A stretch of DNA of 64,000 nt from positions 32,522,470 through 32,586,469 of the forward strand of contig NC_071394.1 in the NCBI RefSeq assembly GCF_022682495.2, written 5' to 3'. Both the position numbers and the translations under genes were made by a program. Source of the stretch: Desmodus rotundus (taxonomy: Eukaryota > Chordata > Mammalia > Chiroptera > Phyllostomidae). Positions 25,280 through 38,405 of the stretch are shown here, in pieces (positions within the stretch are counted from its first letter, which is position 1; every line of letters begins with the position of its first letter). The notes under the pieces are model-generated. The model was not told the DNA's origin and made no database searches. It saw nothing but the letters and a program-made list of their open reading frames with translations.

Positions 25280-26330
25280 GTTTTCCTATCACTTTGCTCA
25301 CCCTGGATCATAACCTTCTCCATCTCAATAACATTAATTACCTTATACTTTATTAATAACCTTGGTTCTTCTGTGATAAAGGTTCTTTTTACTCCCAATA
25401 CTTCGGTTATCTGACCTCATCCAAATCTTCATGTCCAAAGATCGATCTACTTTCTGTTTAACTTGAATGCCCCTGCTCTCTTTGCTTCTCTAGACTCCAT
25501 GATACACGACTCCACCAACTTTTATAGTCTCCTAAACTTCTGTGCCCTACTGCCCTTCTGTCATGCCTGTCTGGGGAACCTAAACTTTGCTTAATCCAGC
25601 GGTCTATCCCTTCCCTGTGCTAGCAGTGAGCCCTTGAGCACTCAGAAAGAAATGTATTATTTATAATCAGATAGTTTGCTGCTACCATGTTTCACGAATT
25701 AATTAATTACCAAATTAATTTGTTCTCTTAGTGCTTCTCATTAATCCTGTTTTCCCTAGGTAACTCTTTCTACTCCTTCACAGTGTAAATCCCAGCCTCT
25801 GTACTCTCACATCCTAAACTTCCTACCTTCCATTTCACTCCTAGGAGATAATCTTGCTTTCTACTTCGTAGTGAAAGTAGAGTTACCAGATAGAGCTCCC
25901 TCTACTTCGGGCTACCCAGCCTCAAATCTTACATGTATTATTAACCATCCTTTTCCTCTTTCCTGTTAAAGTGAAAGAGGTAGTCTGATATGATTATTCT
26001 TTCAAGTATGCACTGAATTCTGTCCCTTTCTATCTACTTGGACACCTCTGTCATGTTTGACTTTTCCTTTTGTATCTTCAGCCCTCACTTTTTACTGGCT
26101 CCTCCCACTTATTTTGATGGGCTCAAATTTCCATCTCAAAAACCAAAAGTCCTCAAGAGTGAAGCAAGAAAAAGCATAACCAAAAAAATCTGTCAACCTC
26201 AATGTAAACTTCTCTACATACTATCCTTTCTCTCCATCCTTTTATTTTGTAATAGATTTGTACATACTTTTCATCTCTGCTTTCTCACCTCTTACTTATT
26301 CCTTACCCATAGGGGGTCAGTGTTTCATTG
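25280..26330 (+). repeat. L2 ORF2 fragment
   Basis: Text such as 'gagataatcttgctttctac' (25845), 'gagctccctctacttcggg' (25891) and 'cactttttactggctcctcc' (26087) follows in the order of L2 ORF2. Open frames in it (for example 26038-26334) are remnants with no intact domain. Confidence 0.55.
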
Positions 26331-26429
26331 TTAGGGAAGGAGCAGGGATAGTCATCATTGTTAAGTGATGTTACAAGCACCTGTAAAACTGATAAATGCC
26401 CATTCAATTTAGGTCCAAAGAGCTATTGC

Positions 26430-27320
26430 TTCTCCCACTCAGCATAGCATTTTTCACATTTGTCTCCATTGTTATGTATTATCAGTTATTTTGCTGAATA
26501 ATATATTATACTGGTGAATAAACCACTGTTCTTATGTCATTATTGGGGCTATTTTCAATTTTCGGCTATTATGAATCAAGATGCTATGAACATCCTTGTG
26601 TAAAGCTTTTTTTTGTGACTATATATATTTGTCTCTCTTAGGTAAATTCTTAGGAGTGGAATTGCTGGTAGTAAACTTTGTTAAAAATTGCCAATTTTCC
26701 AAAGTGGTTGTGTGATTTCATGCTCCCATCAGCAATATATGAGAGTTTCAGTCACTTCACATCCTGCCAATATTTTGTATGTTAAATCTTTGCTCGAACT
26801 GTTCTAATGTGTGTGCAGTGATATCTAAATTTTAATTTGCATTTTGCTGATTACTGATGGCATTGAGAACTTTTTTATGTTCGTATTTCTCATTTGAATA
26901 TCTTCTTTGGCAGAATTTCTGTTCAAGGTGTTTACTCATTTTTTATTGGGTTGTATTTTATTTATTTTTTATACATTCTGGATGCAAGTTCTTTCATTAG
27001 ATACGGGTATTATAACTATTTACTTCCGTTCAAAAACTTATTTATTTTCTCACTGTATCTTTTGATGAGCAGAAACTAATTTTGAAATCCAGTACATTCT
27101 TTATTTGCTTTTATGTGTTCTCTCTAAGAAATACTTGCCTACTCCAAATTCATGACAATAATATCTTTTTCCTAGTAGCTTTATTGTTTAACTCTTATTT
27201 TCTTTTAGGTCTAAGATCTATCCTCAATTGATTTTTGTGGGTGCTGTGAGATAGGGGTCCAGGTCTTTGTTTGTTTGCTCCATAAGGATGTACAGTTGTC
27301 CCAGCACTGTTCATTGGGAC
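26430..27320 (-). repeat. Old L1, ORF2 3' portion, antisense
   Basis: Reverse-complement L1 text from 'cagcatagcattttt' through 'ggaattgctggtag' (26655) and 'tttactcattttttattggg' (26930) to 'cccagcactgttcattggg' (27300). It parallels 6760-7660. Confidence 0.75.
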
Positions 27321-27329
27321 TCTGTTCAT

Positions 27330-28497
27330 TTTAGTCCCATAATGTGGCTGGAGGGTTAGTCCCAGTGACTAAGATTCTTTTCCTGGAACATGAATTTTTG
27401 GGGTTACATACATAACTGTCCTGTAGTTACTTTTCTTATGAATTTTTATATCAGCATGGGCAAGTGATTAGATTTTAGAAGTCATGTTTTCTTATATTAA
27501 AGTTTTTACATACTCTCTCTGCAGCTATACGGGAAGTTAATTAGCAAGGAAAAGACGAGGTGGTCACTTTGATCCCTAAAACATTAGGAAGACTGCTGTT
27601 TAGCTGTGCAGTTTAATTCAGTAGGAATTTGTTCATCCATATAATGACTTATCTCAATATATTTATGTCAAGATATACATTTTCTACTTGGATACAAAGG
27701 TATGTACTTTGTTAGTCTTTTAAATTGACTATTTTGTTTTAAATGGACTATTTTCTTCATTTCTATATTACGTACAATTATCTCTTGAGATCTGAATTAA
27801 GAACCCTTTCTTGAAATATTAAAATATAGTTTCCACAAGTGGGGGAGTATAGAAGTGACATTTAAAGTAAATTTGAGAGCATGAGTAAATCCATGAAAAT
27901 GTGAATGAGCTTGCCAAAATTATGGAACTAAAAGCTGGATTCCATAGTGCATTGGAACATGGGTAGAGAACAAATGACAAACTTGGACATTAATGGTTCT
28001 TCATACTAAGGGTTTTTGCTTAACCTAGGAAATAGGCCATTGTATTAATTACATGATCAATTTGAATTTTTAAAATATTACTTTGCAAACATTGTAATGT
28101 TTCCAAAGATCAGGACATGTGTCTCCTTTATTTACTACCTTATTCATCTCTGTATTTAGAATGATACTGTGTTTTCATGATTGGTTCTCAGTTATAATCC
28201 AGTGATAACCAAACATCTTTTCTGCCTATTTATAATTTCATACTTAAATAAAAGTTCTGAGATGATTATTTTTCTGGAGTCATAGGTTAGATTTTTTTTT
28301 TAATAACCTGTGTTTTGATCTGTATTTACATGTCACAGCCTGGATTGAATACTTTTTTTTTTTTAAGGCAAAGACATATGTGAAGACATCAGGTTTCTTA
28401 TTTCTTTACTTGTTCTTTATAGGTTTCATAAGAAAGGTATAAATGAACAATAAAATAACTTCCTCAGAATGTGATTAAATATGAAACTACTCTTGTA
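27330..28497. other. No gene or repeat recognised
   Basis: AT-rich unique sequence between two antisense L1 blocks. Confidence 0.5.
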
Positions 28498-28505
28498 TGT
28501 TTTCA

Positions 28506-31500
28506 TTTTAGTTTTTCTTTTTTATTGAATTTATTGGGGTGACACTGGTTAACCAAATTGTACAGGTTTTAGATGCACAATTCTACAACATTTCATTTGT
28601 ACAGTGTATTGTGTTCACCACCCCAAGTCAAGTCTTCGTCCATCACTGTTTATACCCCCATACCCTCCTCCACCACCATCCACCCCACCCCCAAATCACC
28701 ACACTGTTGTACATATCCATGAGTTTTTCTTTTGTTTTTTTCTGATTAATCTCTCCATACTCATACCCAGCTCCCCCTTCTCCTACAGCTGACAGCCTGC
28801 TCTCTATGAACCTTTCTCAGTTTTGATTGTTAGTTCATTTTATTTCTTAGATTCTAATTATGAGTGAAATCATATGGTACTTGTTTTTTTCTGACTGGTT
28901 TATTTCTCTTAGCATAAAGTGCTCCAGATCCACCTGTGCTGTCACAAAGAGTATAAGTTTCTTCTTTTTTACGGCTGAGTAGTAGTCCATTGTATCAATG
29001 TACCACAGCTTTTTAGTCCATTCATCTACTGATGAGCACTGGGCTGCTTCCAAACTTGACTATTGTAAATAATGCTACAGTGAATATAGGGGTGCATTTA
29101 TACTTTCAAATTACTGTTTCAGTTTTCTTTGAATAAATTCCCAAAGTAGAATTGCTGGGTCATAGGCAGTTTCATTTTTAATTTTTTGAGGTAACTCCAC
29201 ACTGTTTTCCACAGTGGCTGTACCAGTCTGCATTTCCACGAACATTGCACGAGGGTTCCCTTTTCTCCACATCCTTGCCAACACTTACTGTTTGTTGATT
29301 TATTGATGATAGTCATTCTGGCAGATGTGAAGTGATACCTCATTGTGGTTTTAATTTGCATTCTATACTGATTAGTGGCATTGAGCATCTTTTCATATGT
29401 CTATTGGCCATGTGTACGTCCTCTTTTGAGAAATGACTACTCAGGTCCTTTGCCCATTTTTGATTGGATATTTTTTCTTTTGGGGTTGAGTTGTGTAAGT
29501 TCTTTATGAATTTTGGATATTAATTCCTTTTCAGATATGTTGGCAAATACATTCTCCCCTTTAGTGGCTTGTCTTCTACTTTATCGATGGTGTTTTGCTG
29601 TGAAAAACTCTTTCATTTGGTATAGTGCCATTTGTTTATTTGTTCTTTTGTTTCTCTTGCCTGAAAGTATGTATCAGAAAAAATATTGCTCAGAGAATGT
29701 CAGAGATTTTACTGCCTATCTTTTCTTCTTATTTTAGTTGAGTCTAACATTTTCTTCATTTTATGGTTTTGAGTCTAATATTTTCTATGTTTTCTTCTTA
29801 TTTTATGGTTTTGAGTCTAACATCTAAGTCTTTAATTCATTTTGAGTTTATTCTTCTGTATTGTACAAGTTGGTGGTATAATCTTACTTTTTTTCACATA
29901 ACTGTCCAATTTTCCCAACATCATTTAATGAATAGACTGTCTTTACCCCTTGTATTTTTTGCCTCCTTTGTCAAATATTAACTGACCATAAAGGTGTGGG
30001 TTTTTTTCTGGGCTCTCTATTCTGTTACATTGTTCTATATGTCTGTTTTTATGCCATTATCATGCTGTTTTAATTACTATGGCCTTGTAGGATAGTTTTA
30101 TATCAGGTAGTGATTCCTCCAACTTTGTTCTTCTTTCTCAAGATTGCTATCTCTATTTGGGATGTTTTGTAGTTCCATATAAATTTTTACAATATTTGTT
30201 TAATTCTGTGAAATACACCATTGGTATCTTCATAGGAATTGGTTTGACTCTATAGATTGCTTTGGTTAGTATGGACAATTAAGTAATATTAATTCTTCCT
30301 ACCCATGAACATGGTATATCCTTCCACTTATGTGTATCTTCTTCAATTACTTTCTTCAGTGTCTTATAATTTTTTGAGTTCAGGTCTTTTACATCCTTGG
30401 TTAAATTTATTCTCTGTTTCTTTTTTTTTGTTGAAGCAATTGTGAATGGGATTGTTTTCTTAGTTTATCTATGTGATAGTTCATTATTGCTGTATAAAAA
30501 TGCAATTGATTTCTGGATTTTTATTTTTTATCCTGCTACTTTACTGAATTCATTTTTGAGTTCTAGGAGTTTTTTGGTGGAATCTTTAGGGTTCTTTATA
30601 TACAGTATCATGTCATTTGCAAATAATGACTGTATTACTTCTTCCTTTCCAAACTGGATACCTTTTATTTCTTCTACTCTTATTGTTATGGCTAGCACTT
30701 CTGATACTATGTTGAATAAGAGTGGTTAAAGTGAACATCCCTGTCCTGTTCCTGGTCTTTAGGGAGATGATTGTAGTTTTTCCCACTGAGTATGATGTTG
30801 GCTATGGGTTTCTCCCATACACAGCCTTTATTACTTTGAATTATGTTCCCTCTCTTCTCACCTTGCTGTGAGTTTTTATCATAAATGGGTGCTGGATTTT
30901 ATCAAATGCTTTTTCTGCATCTATTGATATGATTATATGGTTTTTATTTTTCATTTTGTTTACATGCTATATCACATTTGTTGATTTTCAGATATTTAAC
31001 CAACCTTGCATTCTTGAACAAATCCCACTTGGTCATGGTGTATGATCTTTTCAATGTATTGCTAGATTCAGTTTGTTAATTTTTGCTTGAGGATTTTTGT
31101 ATATATGTTAATAGGGATATTTGCTATGATTTTCTTTTTTTGTAGTGTTTTTATCTGGTATTGGAATTAAGATAATGATGGCCTCATAAAATGAGCTTGG
31201 GAGTCATCCCTCCTCTTCAGTTTTTGGAATAGTTTGAAAAATATATGTGTTAGTCTTTCTTTGAATGTTTGTTAAAATTCACCTGGGAAGCCATCCAGTC
31301 TAGGACTTTTGTTTGGTGGAGGTTTTTTGTTTACTGCTTTGATTTCACTAGTTGTAATCTGTCTATTGCAATTTTATGATTCTTTGTGATTCAGTGTTAG
31401 AAGATTGTATTTTTGTAGGAATTTATCCATTCATCCAGATTGTCCGAATGTTGGCATATTTGCTCATAATATTTTCTTACAATCCTTTGTATTTCTTTGG

Positions 31501-33161
31501 TGCTGCTACTTCTTTTTCATTTCTGATTTTATATATTTAGATCTTCTGCTCCATCCAACCTACTTTTTATTCCTTCTTTGTGTTCTTCATTTCAGATATT
31601 GTATTCTTTTCTGACTGGTCTTTCTTAATGATGTCTACATCCTGTAGCATGTAGTTTGCATCCTAATAACCATTACTTTAAACTCTATATGTGATAAATT
31701 GCTTACCTCTATTTCATTTAGCTCTTTTTCTGGAGATTTCTCATGTTCTTTCATTTAAGATCTTTTTTTGTCTCTCCATTTTGGATGATTCTTTGTGTTT
31801 GTTTCTGTGTATTAGATAGTTCTGCTATGACTCCCAGTCTTGGTAGGGTGGCCTTATGTTGTAGGTGCCCTGTGGGGTCCGGTGCTTGTCTCCTTGATCA
31901 CCTGAGCTGGGTGTGTGCTCCAGGAATGTCTCCTGTGTGAGTTATGTGGGCACTCATGTTATAATTGACTCTTGATTGCTATTGGCCTGTTTCTGCATGA
32001 GATCGTCCCTATGGCTGGCTGACTGTGAAGCACAACCTCAACCCCAGTGTGTGAATTGTTGTTCAGGTGGTAACCACATGAAGCAGAAGTCACCTCAGCA
32101 GTGTTTGGTCCCTGCCAAAATTTCTCTTTGGATATGCTGCATGTGAAGCTTATTAGATCCTTCTTTGATGTTTTCTGAAGCTGGCCATTAGGTGTGTTGG
32201 GTCTGCACTTTGAGAGGGACTCTGATACAGGCCAGTGTAAGACACTACCTGTAACTGGCTTTTGCACAGTTTGAGGCTACTGCTGCAGGGCCTGGATCTC
32301 AGAGGAAGGTCCAGGTATGCACCAAGGCCAGGTTTTATGAGCACTGGACCACTGGGAAGGTCAGCAAAAGTCCCAAGGTAACCTGAGATCTGCCCAGCTT
32401 GCCTCTGCCTACTGGCCGCCTGCTGGGCTTCTTTACTGAAAGAGCTCTGTCTGTAGTCCTCAGCAGAGCTTACACTCCACAGTGATAGGCGAGAGGGTGT
32501 AGAGGACATGGGGTTTTGCTTTTCCCAAGACTGATGCTGCATGGAGTGGAGTGCTCCACCCAAGAAAGATGGCATCTCCAATATTGGAGAATGACTTCAC
32601 AAAGGTATCCTGGGAGCTCTCTCTTTGGTTCCCTAGAGCCAGAAAACCCAGACTTTCCTCACACAAATCTAGTCCACTCTATCCTCCCTTCACCAGAGCC
32701 CTGGATAAGTGCTGTGAATGAGATTTTGTACATTGGCTCTTTAAGAGGGTGCCTGGGTCTCTATCAAACTCCCATCTGTCCCTAGTGGACAGCAACCCTA
32801 TTACTTTTCACAGCCAGATGTTATGTGGGTACCTCTGCCTGGCTCTTGTGTTCTGGGCTGGGGAGCCAGGCGTGGGGTTTAGATTACACACTTCAGGGGA
32901 AATCCCTACGCAGCTGAGATATCCAGAACCTCAGCTGTCACCCATGGGTGCTGGTCCAGTGCTTTTCGTGTCTCTGCTCTTCCTACCATTCTCTATGTGG
33001 CTTCTTTTGTAAATTCTTGGTTAAAAGACTTCTCTTCAGCAAGTCTTCAGTTGGTTATTCAGGATGATTATTCTATAATTTACTTATAATTCCAGTTTGG
33101 TATTTTGAGGAGGTGAGTGTAGCTTCCACCTACCTTGCCTACATTTGGGATCTCCTATTTT
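28506..33161 (-). mobile_element. Antisense L1 with both ends, internally deleted
   Basis: Read on the minus strand, the 5' UTR runs from about 33161 to 31770, then an ORF1 N-terminal remnant (about 31760-31560), then ORF2 from within the RT region down to about 28850, then a 3' UTR ending with the A-rich tail near 28510. The rest of ORF1 and the ORF2 endonuclease are missing. The RT catalytic box reads FAND and not FADD (about 30620), another sign of decay. TGTTTTCA at 28498-28505 and 33162-33169 is a plausible 8-bp target-site duplication. Its 3' end matches that of the sense L1 at 12614-14931, an older family than the L1 at 36879. Confidence 0.75.
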
Positions 33162-33169
33162 TGTTTTCA

Positions 33170-34114
33170 AAGGTCACATATTAAGCTTACAAATACATGT
33201 GGAAAATTGCTGTGCCAAACAAGTTTAAGAAATTATATTAAAAACTGAAACACCCTTTAATCTTAAACTTCTATAGAGTGTAAAATTTTAATTAAATAAA
33301 AAAGTAACTATGAATTATTTAAATATGCAATTTACATATTACATAAATTAGTATTTTATTCCTTAATATGTGTTATCAAGTTTCAAGAATATTGTAAACT
33401 CAGATAATTTAATATGAAATTATTCCTACAGCAAGATTTATAAATAATAAATATTATCTTATTAACCCATAATTTAGTTTTTTTAGGTCCCAGAGCAAGT
33501 TAATTCTTCAGAGAATGTAGTGTTCTTTATAAAAGAAGGTGATGAGATATCCTCTCCAAGGAATTAAATTGTGAAAACATTTTGGTATTGTACATGCTAA
33601 TATAAATGTTATTCCCTTTTCACATATATGGGAACACATTTTAAATTGTGAATGATCCTGTATGCAAATAGCTGTCTCAGTAGAAATTGTAGCTGTATGT
33701 GCTAATTTCTCCCTGGATTTCTTGAAAGTTTGCTATCTAACCATCAAGGCAATAGAAATGAATGCTGATTACTACAAGACTTTGAAGAACAAAGAAAAGT
33801 CAGAATATTTTAGAAGTTCCTGATGTTTGAGGCATTGACAGTTGACAGTATTCATCACCATACACATGAATAGATATCTCTTTAGATGATTTAAAATAGG
33901 CTGAGTGTTTTTATTAAGAAAGTAAAATATTTTCTAACTTTTTGTATTTATTGTAACTAATAAAATGTGAGTATTTGTGCATGTGTGAATTTTCTAGGCA
34001 TGTTTGTTTCAACATTTGGTAGGATGTCATTTTGCTTAAAGAATAAAATATAATAAACACAAAAATAAAGTTTACATTTTTAACATTTCGATTAGGGGTT
34101 ACCAATCACTCAAC
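33170..34114. other. No gene or repeat recognised
   Basis: AT-rich unique spacer between the antisense L1 and the HAL1 insertion. Confidence 0.5.
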
Positions 34115-34127
34115 AAACATAGGAACA

Positions 34128-36104
34128 TCCAGTCAAGATGGAGGCATGGGTAAACACGTTTTGCTTCCTCACACAACTATAGGAAAATTACAACTATATC
34201 TGAAAACAAATACCACCCAGAACCATCAGAAAATTGAGCTGTATGGAAGTCCGACAACCAAGGATTTAAAGAAGCCACAATCATCCAGGATATACAGAGA
34301 AAGGCAGAGAGGCAAGGAGATGCAGTGTGGCATAGAGATGGTAGTGGTGAAATGGGTGGTCCCACGTTCACATGTGCTGAATAAAAATTGGGAGGGAAAC
34401 CTTGGGAGAGAGTGATCCCAGCCCCAGGCCAGACCACACAGCCCAGGGTTCCAGCACCAGGAAGATCTCCATAATTTCTGGCTGTAAAAACCAGTGGGGT
34501 TGGGCCAGCATAAGAAACTGCTGGATTTTCAGCACACTCCTCTTAAAGGGCTTGCATGGACTCAGAACTTATGCAGACCAACCCACTCTTGGATTCAGAA
34601 CCAGAGCAATAGCTGGAAGGGCACAAGTCACATACGGGAAGGAAGTGAAGTGACTGGAAACAGGGCAAGTGCTGTGCAAATCTCTAGAAGCCAGGCAGTG
34701 GCATTGCCCCCTCTCCAAGACCTTCCCCCAACATAGAGCCACAAAGTGGTGAAATGGGTTGCCCTGCACTGGTGATTACCTAAGGTTCCTCCCCACACAA
34801 CCGGTGCCTTTTCTACAATAGGCCACACTACTAAGGAGCTGTCAAAGCAACTCTACCTATACACAGAAACAAACATAGGGAGGCTGCAAAATTGAGGAGA
34901 CAAAGAAATATGGCTCAAATGAAAGAACAGAACAAAACCCCAGAAAAGAACTAAATGAAATGAGATAACCAGCCTATCAGATGCAGAGTTCAAAACACTG
35001 GTGATTAGGATGCTCAAAGAACTCATTGAGTATGGCAACAACATAAAGGAAGAAATGAAGGTTACTAAGTGAAAAAGAAATATCTACTGGCAACCAATAA
35101 TAAAGGGAAGAAAACTAGGATACAAATCAATGATTTGGAACATAAGGAAGAAATAAACATTCAATCAGAACAGAAAGAAGAAATAAGAATTCCAAAAAGC
35201 AAGGATAGTATAAGAAGACTGAGACACCTCCAAATGTGCCAACATCCAAATCATAGGGGTGCCATAAGGAGAGGAGGGACAGCAAGAAATTGAAAACTTA
35301 TTTGAAAAAATAATGAAAAAAAATTCACTAATTTGGCAAAGGAAATAGACATACAAGTCCAGGAAGCAAACAAATTGGACCCAGAGAGGATGACACCAAG
35401 ATACATCATAATTAAAATGCCAAAGGTTAAACATAAAGAGAGAATCTTAAAAGCAGCAAGAGAAAAGGAGACAGTTACCTACAAAGGAGTTCCCGTCAGA
35501 CTTTAAGCTGATTTCTCAAAAGAAACTTTGCAGGCAAGAAGGGACTGTCAAGAAGTATTCAAAGTGATGAAAAGCAAGGACCTACAACGTATTTTACTCT
35601 ATCCAGCAAAGCTATCATTTAGAATGGAAAGGTAGATAGAGTGTTTCCCTGACAAGGTAAAGCTAAAGAAGTTCATCATCATCAAGCTATTATTACATGA
35701 AATGTTAACGGAACTTATTTAAGAGAAAGAAGATCAAAACTATGAACATATATGCCAACAAATTCACAGCTATCAACAACTGAGTCTAAAAAACAAAAAG
35801 CAAACAAGCAGAACAGGACCAGATACTGATAGATATGGCGATCTTTTGGAGGGTTATCAGCTGGGAAAAGCAGGGGGAGAATGGGGGAAAGTTGCGGGAT
35901 TAAGAAGCATAATTGGTAGGGACAAAGTAGACAGGGAAGTGTTAAGAATAGTGTAGGAAATGCAGAAGCCAAAGAACTTGCATGAACCATGGACATGAAC
36001 TAAGGTGGGGATTGCAGGAGGAAATGGGGGTATTGGGCAGAGAGGGGTGAAAGGGAAAAATTGAGATAACTATAATAGCATAAGCATTAAAATATATTTT
36101 TAAA
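34128..36104 (+). mobile_element. HAL1-like element (ORF1-only LINE), near full length
   Basis: This 1977-bp insertion lies between perfect 13-bp direct repeats AAACATAGGAACA (34115-34127 and 36105-36117). It opens with a L1-like 5' end (TCCAGTCAAGATGGAGG), has a 5' UTR of about 780 bp and a broken ORF1 (34910-35722). It then goes straight into a G-rich 3' UTR and an A-rich tail at about 36080-36104. No ORF2 (endonuclease or reverse transcriptase) sequence lies between ORF1 and the tail. L1 ORF1 alone with L1-type ends is the HAL1 (half-L1) plan. Such elements have no enzyme of their own and are thought to be moved by L1 proteins. The clean duplication points to a single L1-mediated insertion and not an L1 that later lost ORF2. 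Confidence 0.8.
34910..35722 (+). pseudogene. Degenerate ORF1 of the HAL1-like element
   Basis: The sequence can be read from an ATG at 34910 to TAA at 35720-35722 only by switching frames, because several stops and frameshifts interrupt it. The order fits an L1 ORF1 RNA-binding protein: a Lys/Glu-rich coiled-coil region (about 34990-35200), then a degraded RNA-recognition part, then a C-terminal part near 35430-35620 with the 'RILKAAREK' and 'TYKGVPVRL' type motifs. It ends with MLTELI and a stop. It is not expected to make protein. Confidence 0.7.
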
Positions 36105-38212
36105 AAACATAGGAACAAAATTTTTAAACTTGTTTCTCCTTAATTTCCTAGGTTGAAATTCTTTTCAAGGTTTTATATTCACAGGTTATTATCCATATAA
36201 TATGTGTCTGCTTACAGAGTATAAGTCTTTATAAAAATTTGGGTTCTTTAGATTTTTTTGTCTTAATTGTTTATTTAAAGTTTATTTTTAAGTGAATAAA
36301 TTTAAATTTACTTTGGTGAGGAAACATTGCCTGTGGATCTATTATTTTCTGTTTATTATTACAGGTAATGAGTGAATAAAATGCTGGCTTCTAAAATGTT
36401 ATCTCTTTTGGGTTATTGGCTGAAATGACAAGGAAGGAACTGGAAGAATAATAGTGAGTGACAATTTTGGTACATAGTGTGAGTAATTTGCTGTTTAAAA
36501 ATTTAAGGTATTCCATAAAGGCAAATGACAAAACTAAATTTAACAGGGAATAATGTTTTGTGTATTTATTCATTTAAACTAACTTCTCTCCTAAACTTAA
36601 GTGATTATTTTTTAGACCCACACAATAAGAAATCAAGATTAAAATAACTTGACTCCTCTTTACAATTAATAAATATAAAACTATGCAAATCATTTCTATA
36701 CAATTAAATGTATATTTTGACCTTTTCAGGGTACTTCTATTAATGGAATTATTTTTTAATGTTCTGAATTATAAAACTTGAGAATATAGAATTAGGTCAT
36801 GTTCTGGTTTTATTTCTGGAATTTTAAGGATGTGTTATCTTAGATGTAAGAATTTATATTCCGATTTTAGGATGAGGAAGATGGTGGCGAGATAGGTAGG
36901 AGCAGAGTCCACTTCCCCCTGCACATGGATGAAACACCTAGCTTATTTTCTGAGGAACACAGTGAATAGCCAAAAGTATCCCAGCATATATGAAGATTGG
37001 AGACCAAAAATTGTAGAGAACATTGAAAAATCAGAGAGTAAAGAGAGTGCTTCAAGACAATAAGGTCCCTGGGTCCAGCCTAGGAACCAGGGTGGCTGCA
37101 GCTCCTTGCCTGGTGCCTGCCAGGTCTGCCACAGGGTTCTTGGGAGAGAGCTGGGTCAGTGGCTCCCTCCCCTGACAAACAAGGTTTGAGCAGCACCAGG
37201 AGAGACCTGGTTGCTTGAAGTCATGGGGGGAATAAGGACGAAGTGGCAAACACACAGGGGCTGTGTGCACCCACTGATACTATAGACCCTGGCTGGGGAG
37301 AGTTGGGCTGTGACAAACCCTGGCCTAGGTAGTCCCTGGTCTGGTTGGAGAGGGAGGCTGTGTGAGAGGCCAGGTCCTTGTTTGGAGTGCCAGGCTTGAG
37401 CAGGAGGAATTTTTAAAAAAGAAAAAGTGAAAAAAGAGGCACTCAGCAGCTGTGTGGGGAATTCTCCTGCAGCAGCTGCCCAGGCCTCCTGCGCCCCTAC
37501 CCCTGCATACCCGTGGTGGTGAGAAAGACCCTGTGCTCACACCCGAAGACTCAGGGAGGGTGTGCACCCAAACCTGTGGGACCAGTGGCTGCCCATCCCA
37601 CCCCAGTAGTATACATGCCCGCAGCACCGGGAGGGAGCACGCCTGACCCTGTGGGACCAGGGGCTGCCTGTCCTGCAACACCCACATGCCCGGGACAGAG
37701 TGAGCCTGACACCGCGCACCCAACCCCTGTGTCCCTGGGGAAAGCAGCAGCAGAGGTGCACCTGCATCTGCAGTGGCAGCCACTGTGGCCCCCCCCCCCC
37801 CCCCTGCAGGGCAGACTGGCTCTCTAAGAGGAAGGTGGAGACGCCCTCACAGAGGAGAATTGCAGGGCTCTAGGGAGTCAGCAATCCCCAGAAGACTTAA
37901 TCAGTGGAGGTGCTGAATTAGCCTGAAGGGACTCTGAGAGTCCCTAGCATCTAGGACAGCAACGAACAAGAAGGTGGTGTGTGAACTTCACCTAATTGGT
38001 GTGCTTCAAGGACAGCATAACTGGTGGACTGAAGGCTAGGCTGGGTGCAGAAGGGCCCTGGGGGCCCCGCTGCAAACTAAGGAGCTGGGCTGGAGGCTGG
38101 GCGAGTGTGGCTCAGGAAGGGAGAAAAGTGAAAGCAATTCCCCCTCAGCCTGCTATAGCCAGGAAGACCACCAGAACTGGCTTAGCTGGTTTACAGCCAG
38201 CAGGAGGCTCTT

Positions 38213-38337
38213 TTTTTTTAAGTATTTTTTTTTCTTTTAACTCCTTCTTCCTTTCTTTCCTTTCTTATTTTATTTCTTCTTCCTTTCTTTCTCTCCCTTT
38301 TTATCTCTTCTTCCTTCCTTCTTTTTTGTTTTTTTAA
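38213..38337 (+). repeat. Pyrimidine-rich tract in L1 5' UTR
   Basis: About 125 bases almost wholly C and T (TTCC/TTTC runs). Confidence 0.8.
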
Positions 38338-38379
38338 CTCCCACAAGTGAGACAATAAAACCTGGACCTGTGGAAAGAC

Positions 38380-38405
38380 CAGAGTTGGACCCAAGTCCAA
38401 CTCTG
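38380..38405. repeat. Perfect inverted repeat in L1 5' UTR
   Basis: CAGAGTTGGAC, a 4-base CCAA loop, then the exact complement GTCCAACTCTG. Confidence 0.85.

Noticed and set aside
32153..32581. 142-codon minus-strand frame
   Set aside because: It lies in the 5' UTR of the antisense L1 and shows no protein family features.
37325..37783. 152-codon frame on the minus strand
   Set aside because: It lies antisense in the GC-rich L1 leader, where stop codons are rare by composition; it has no domain.
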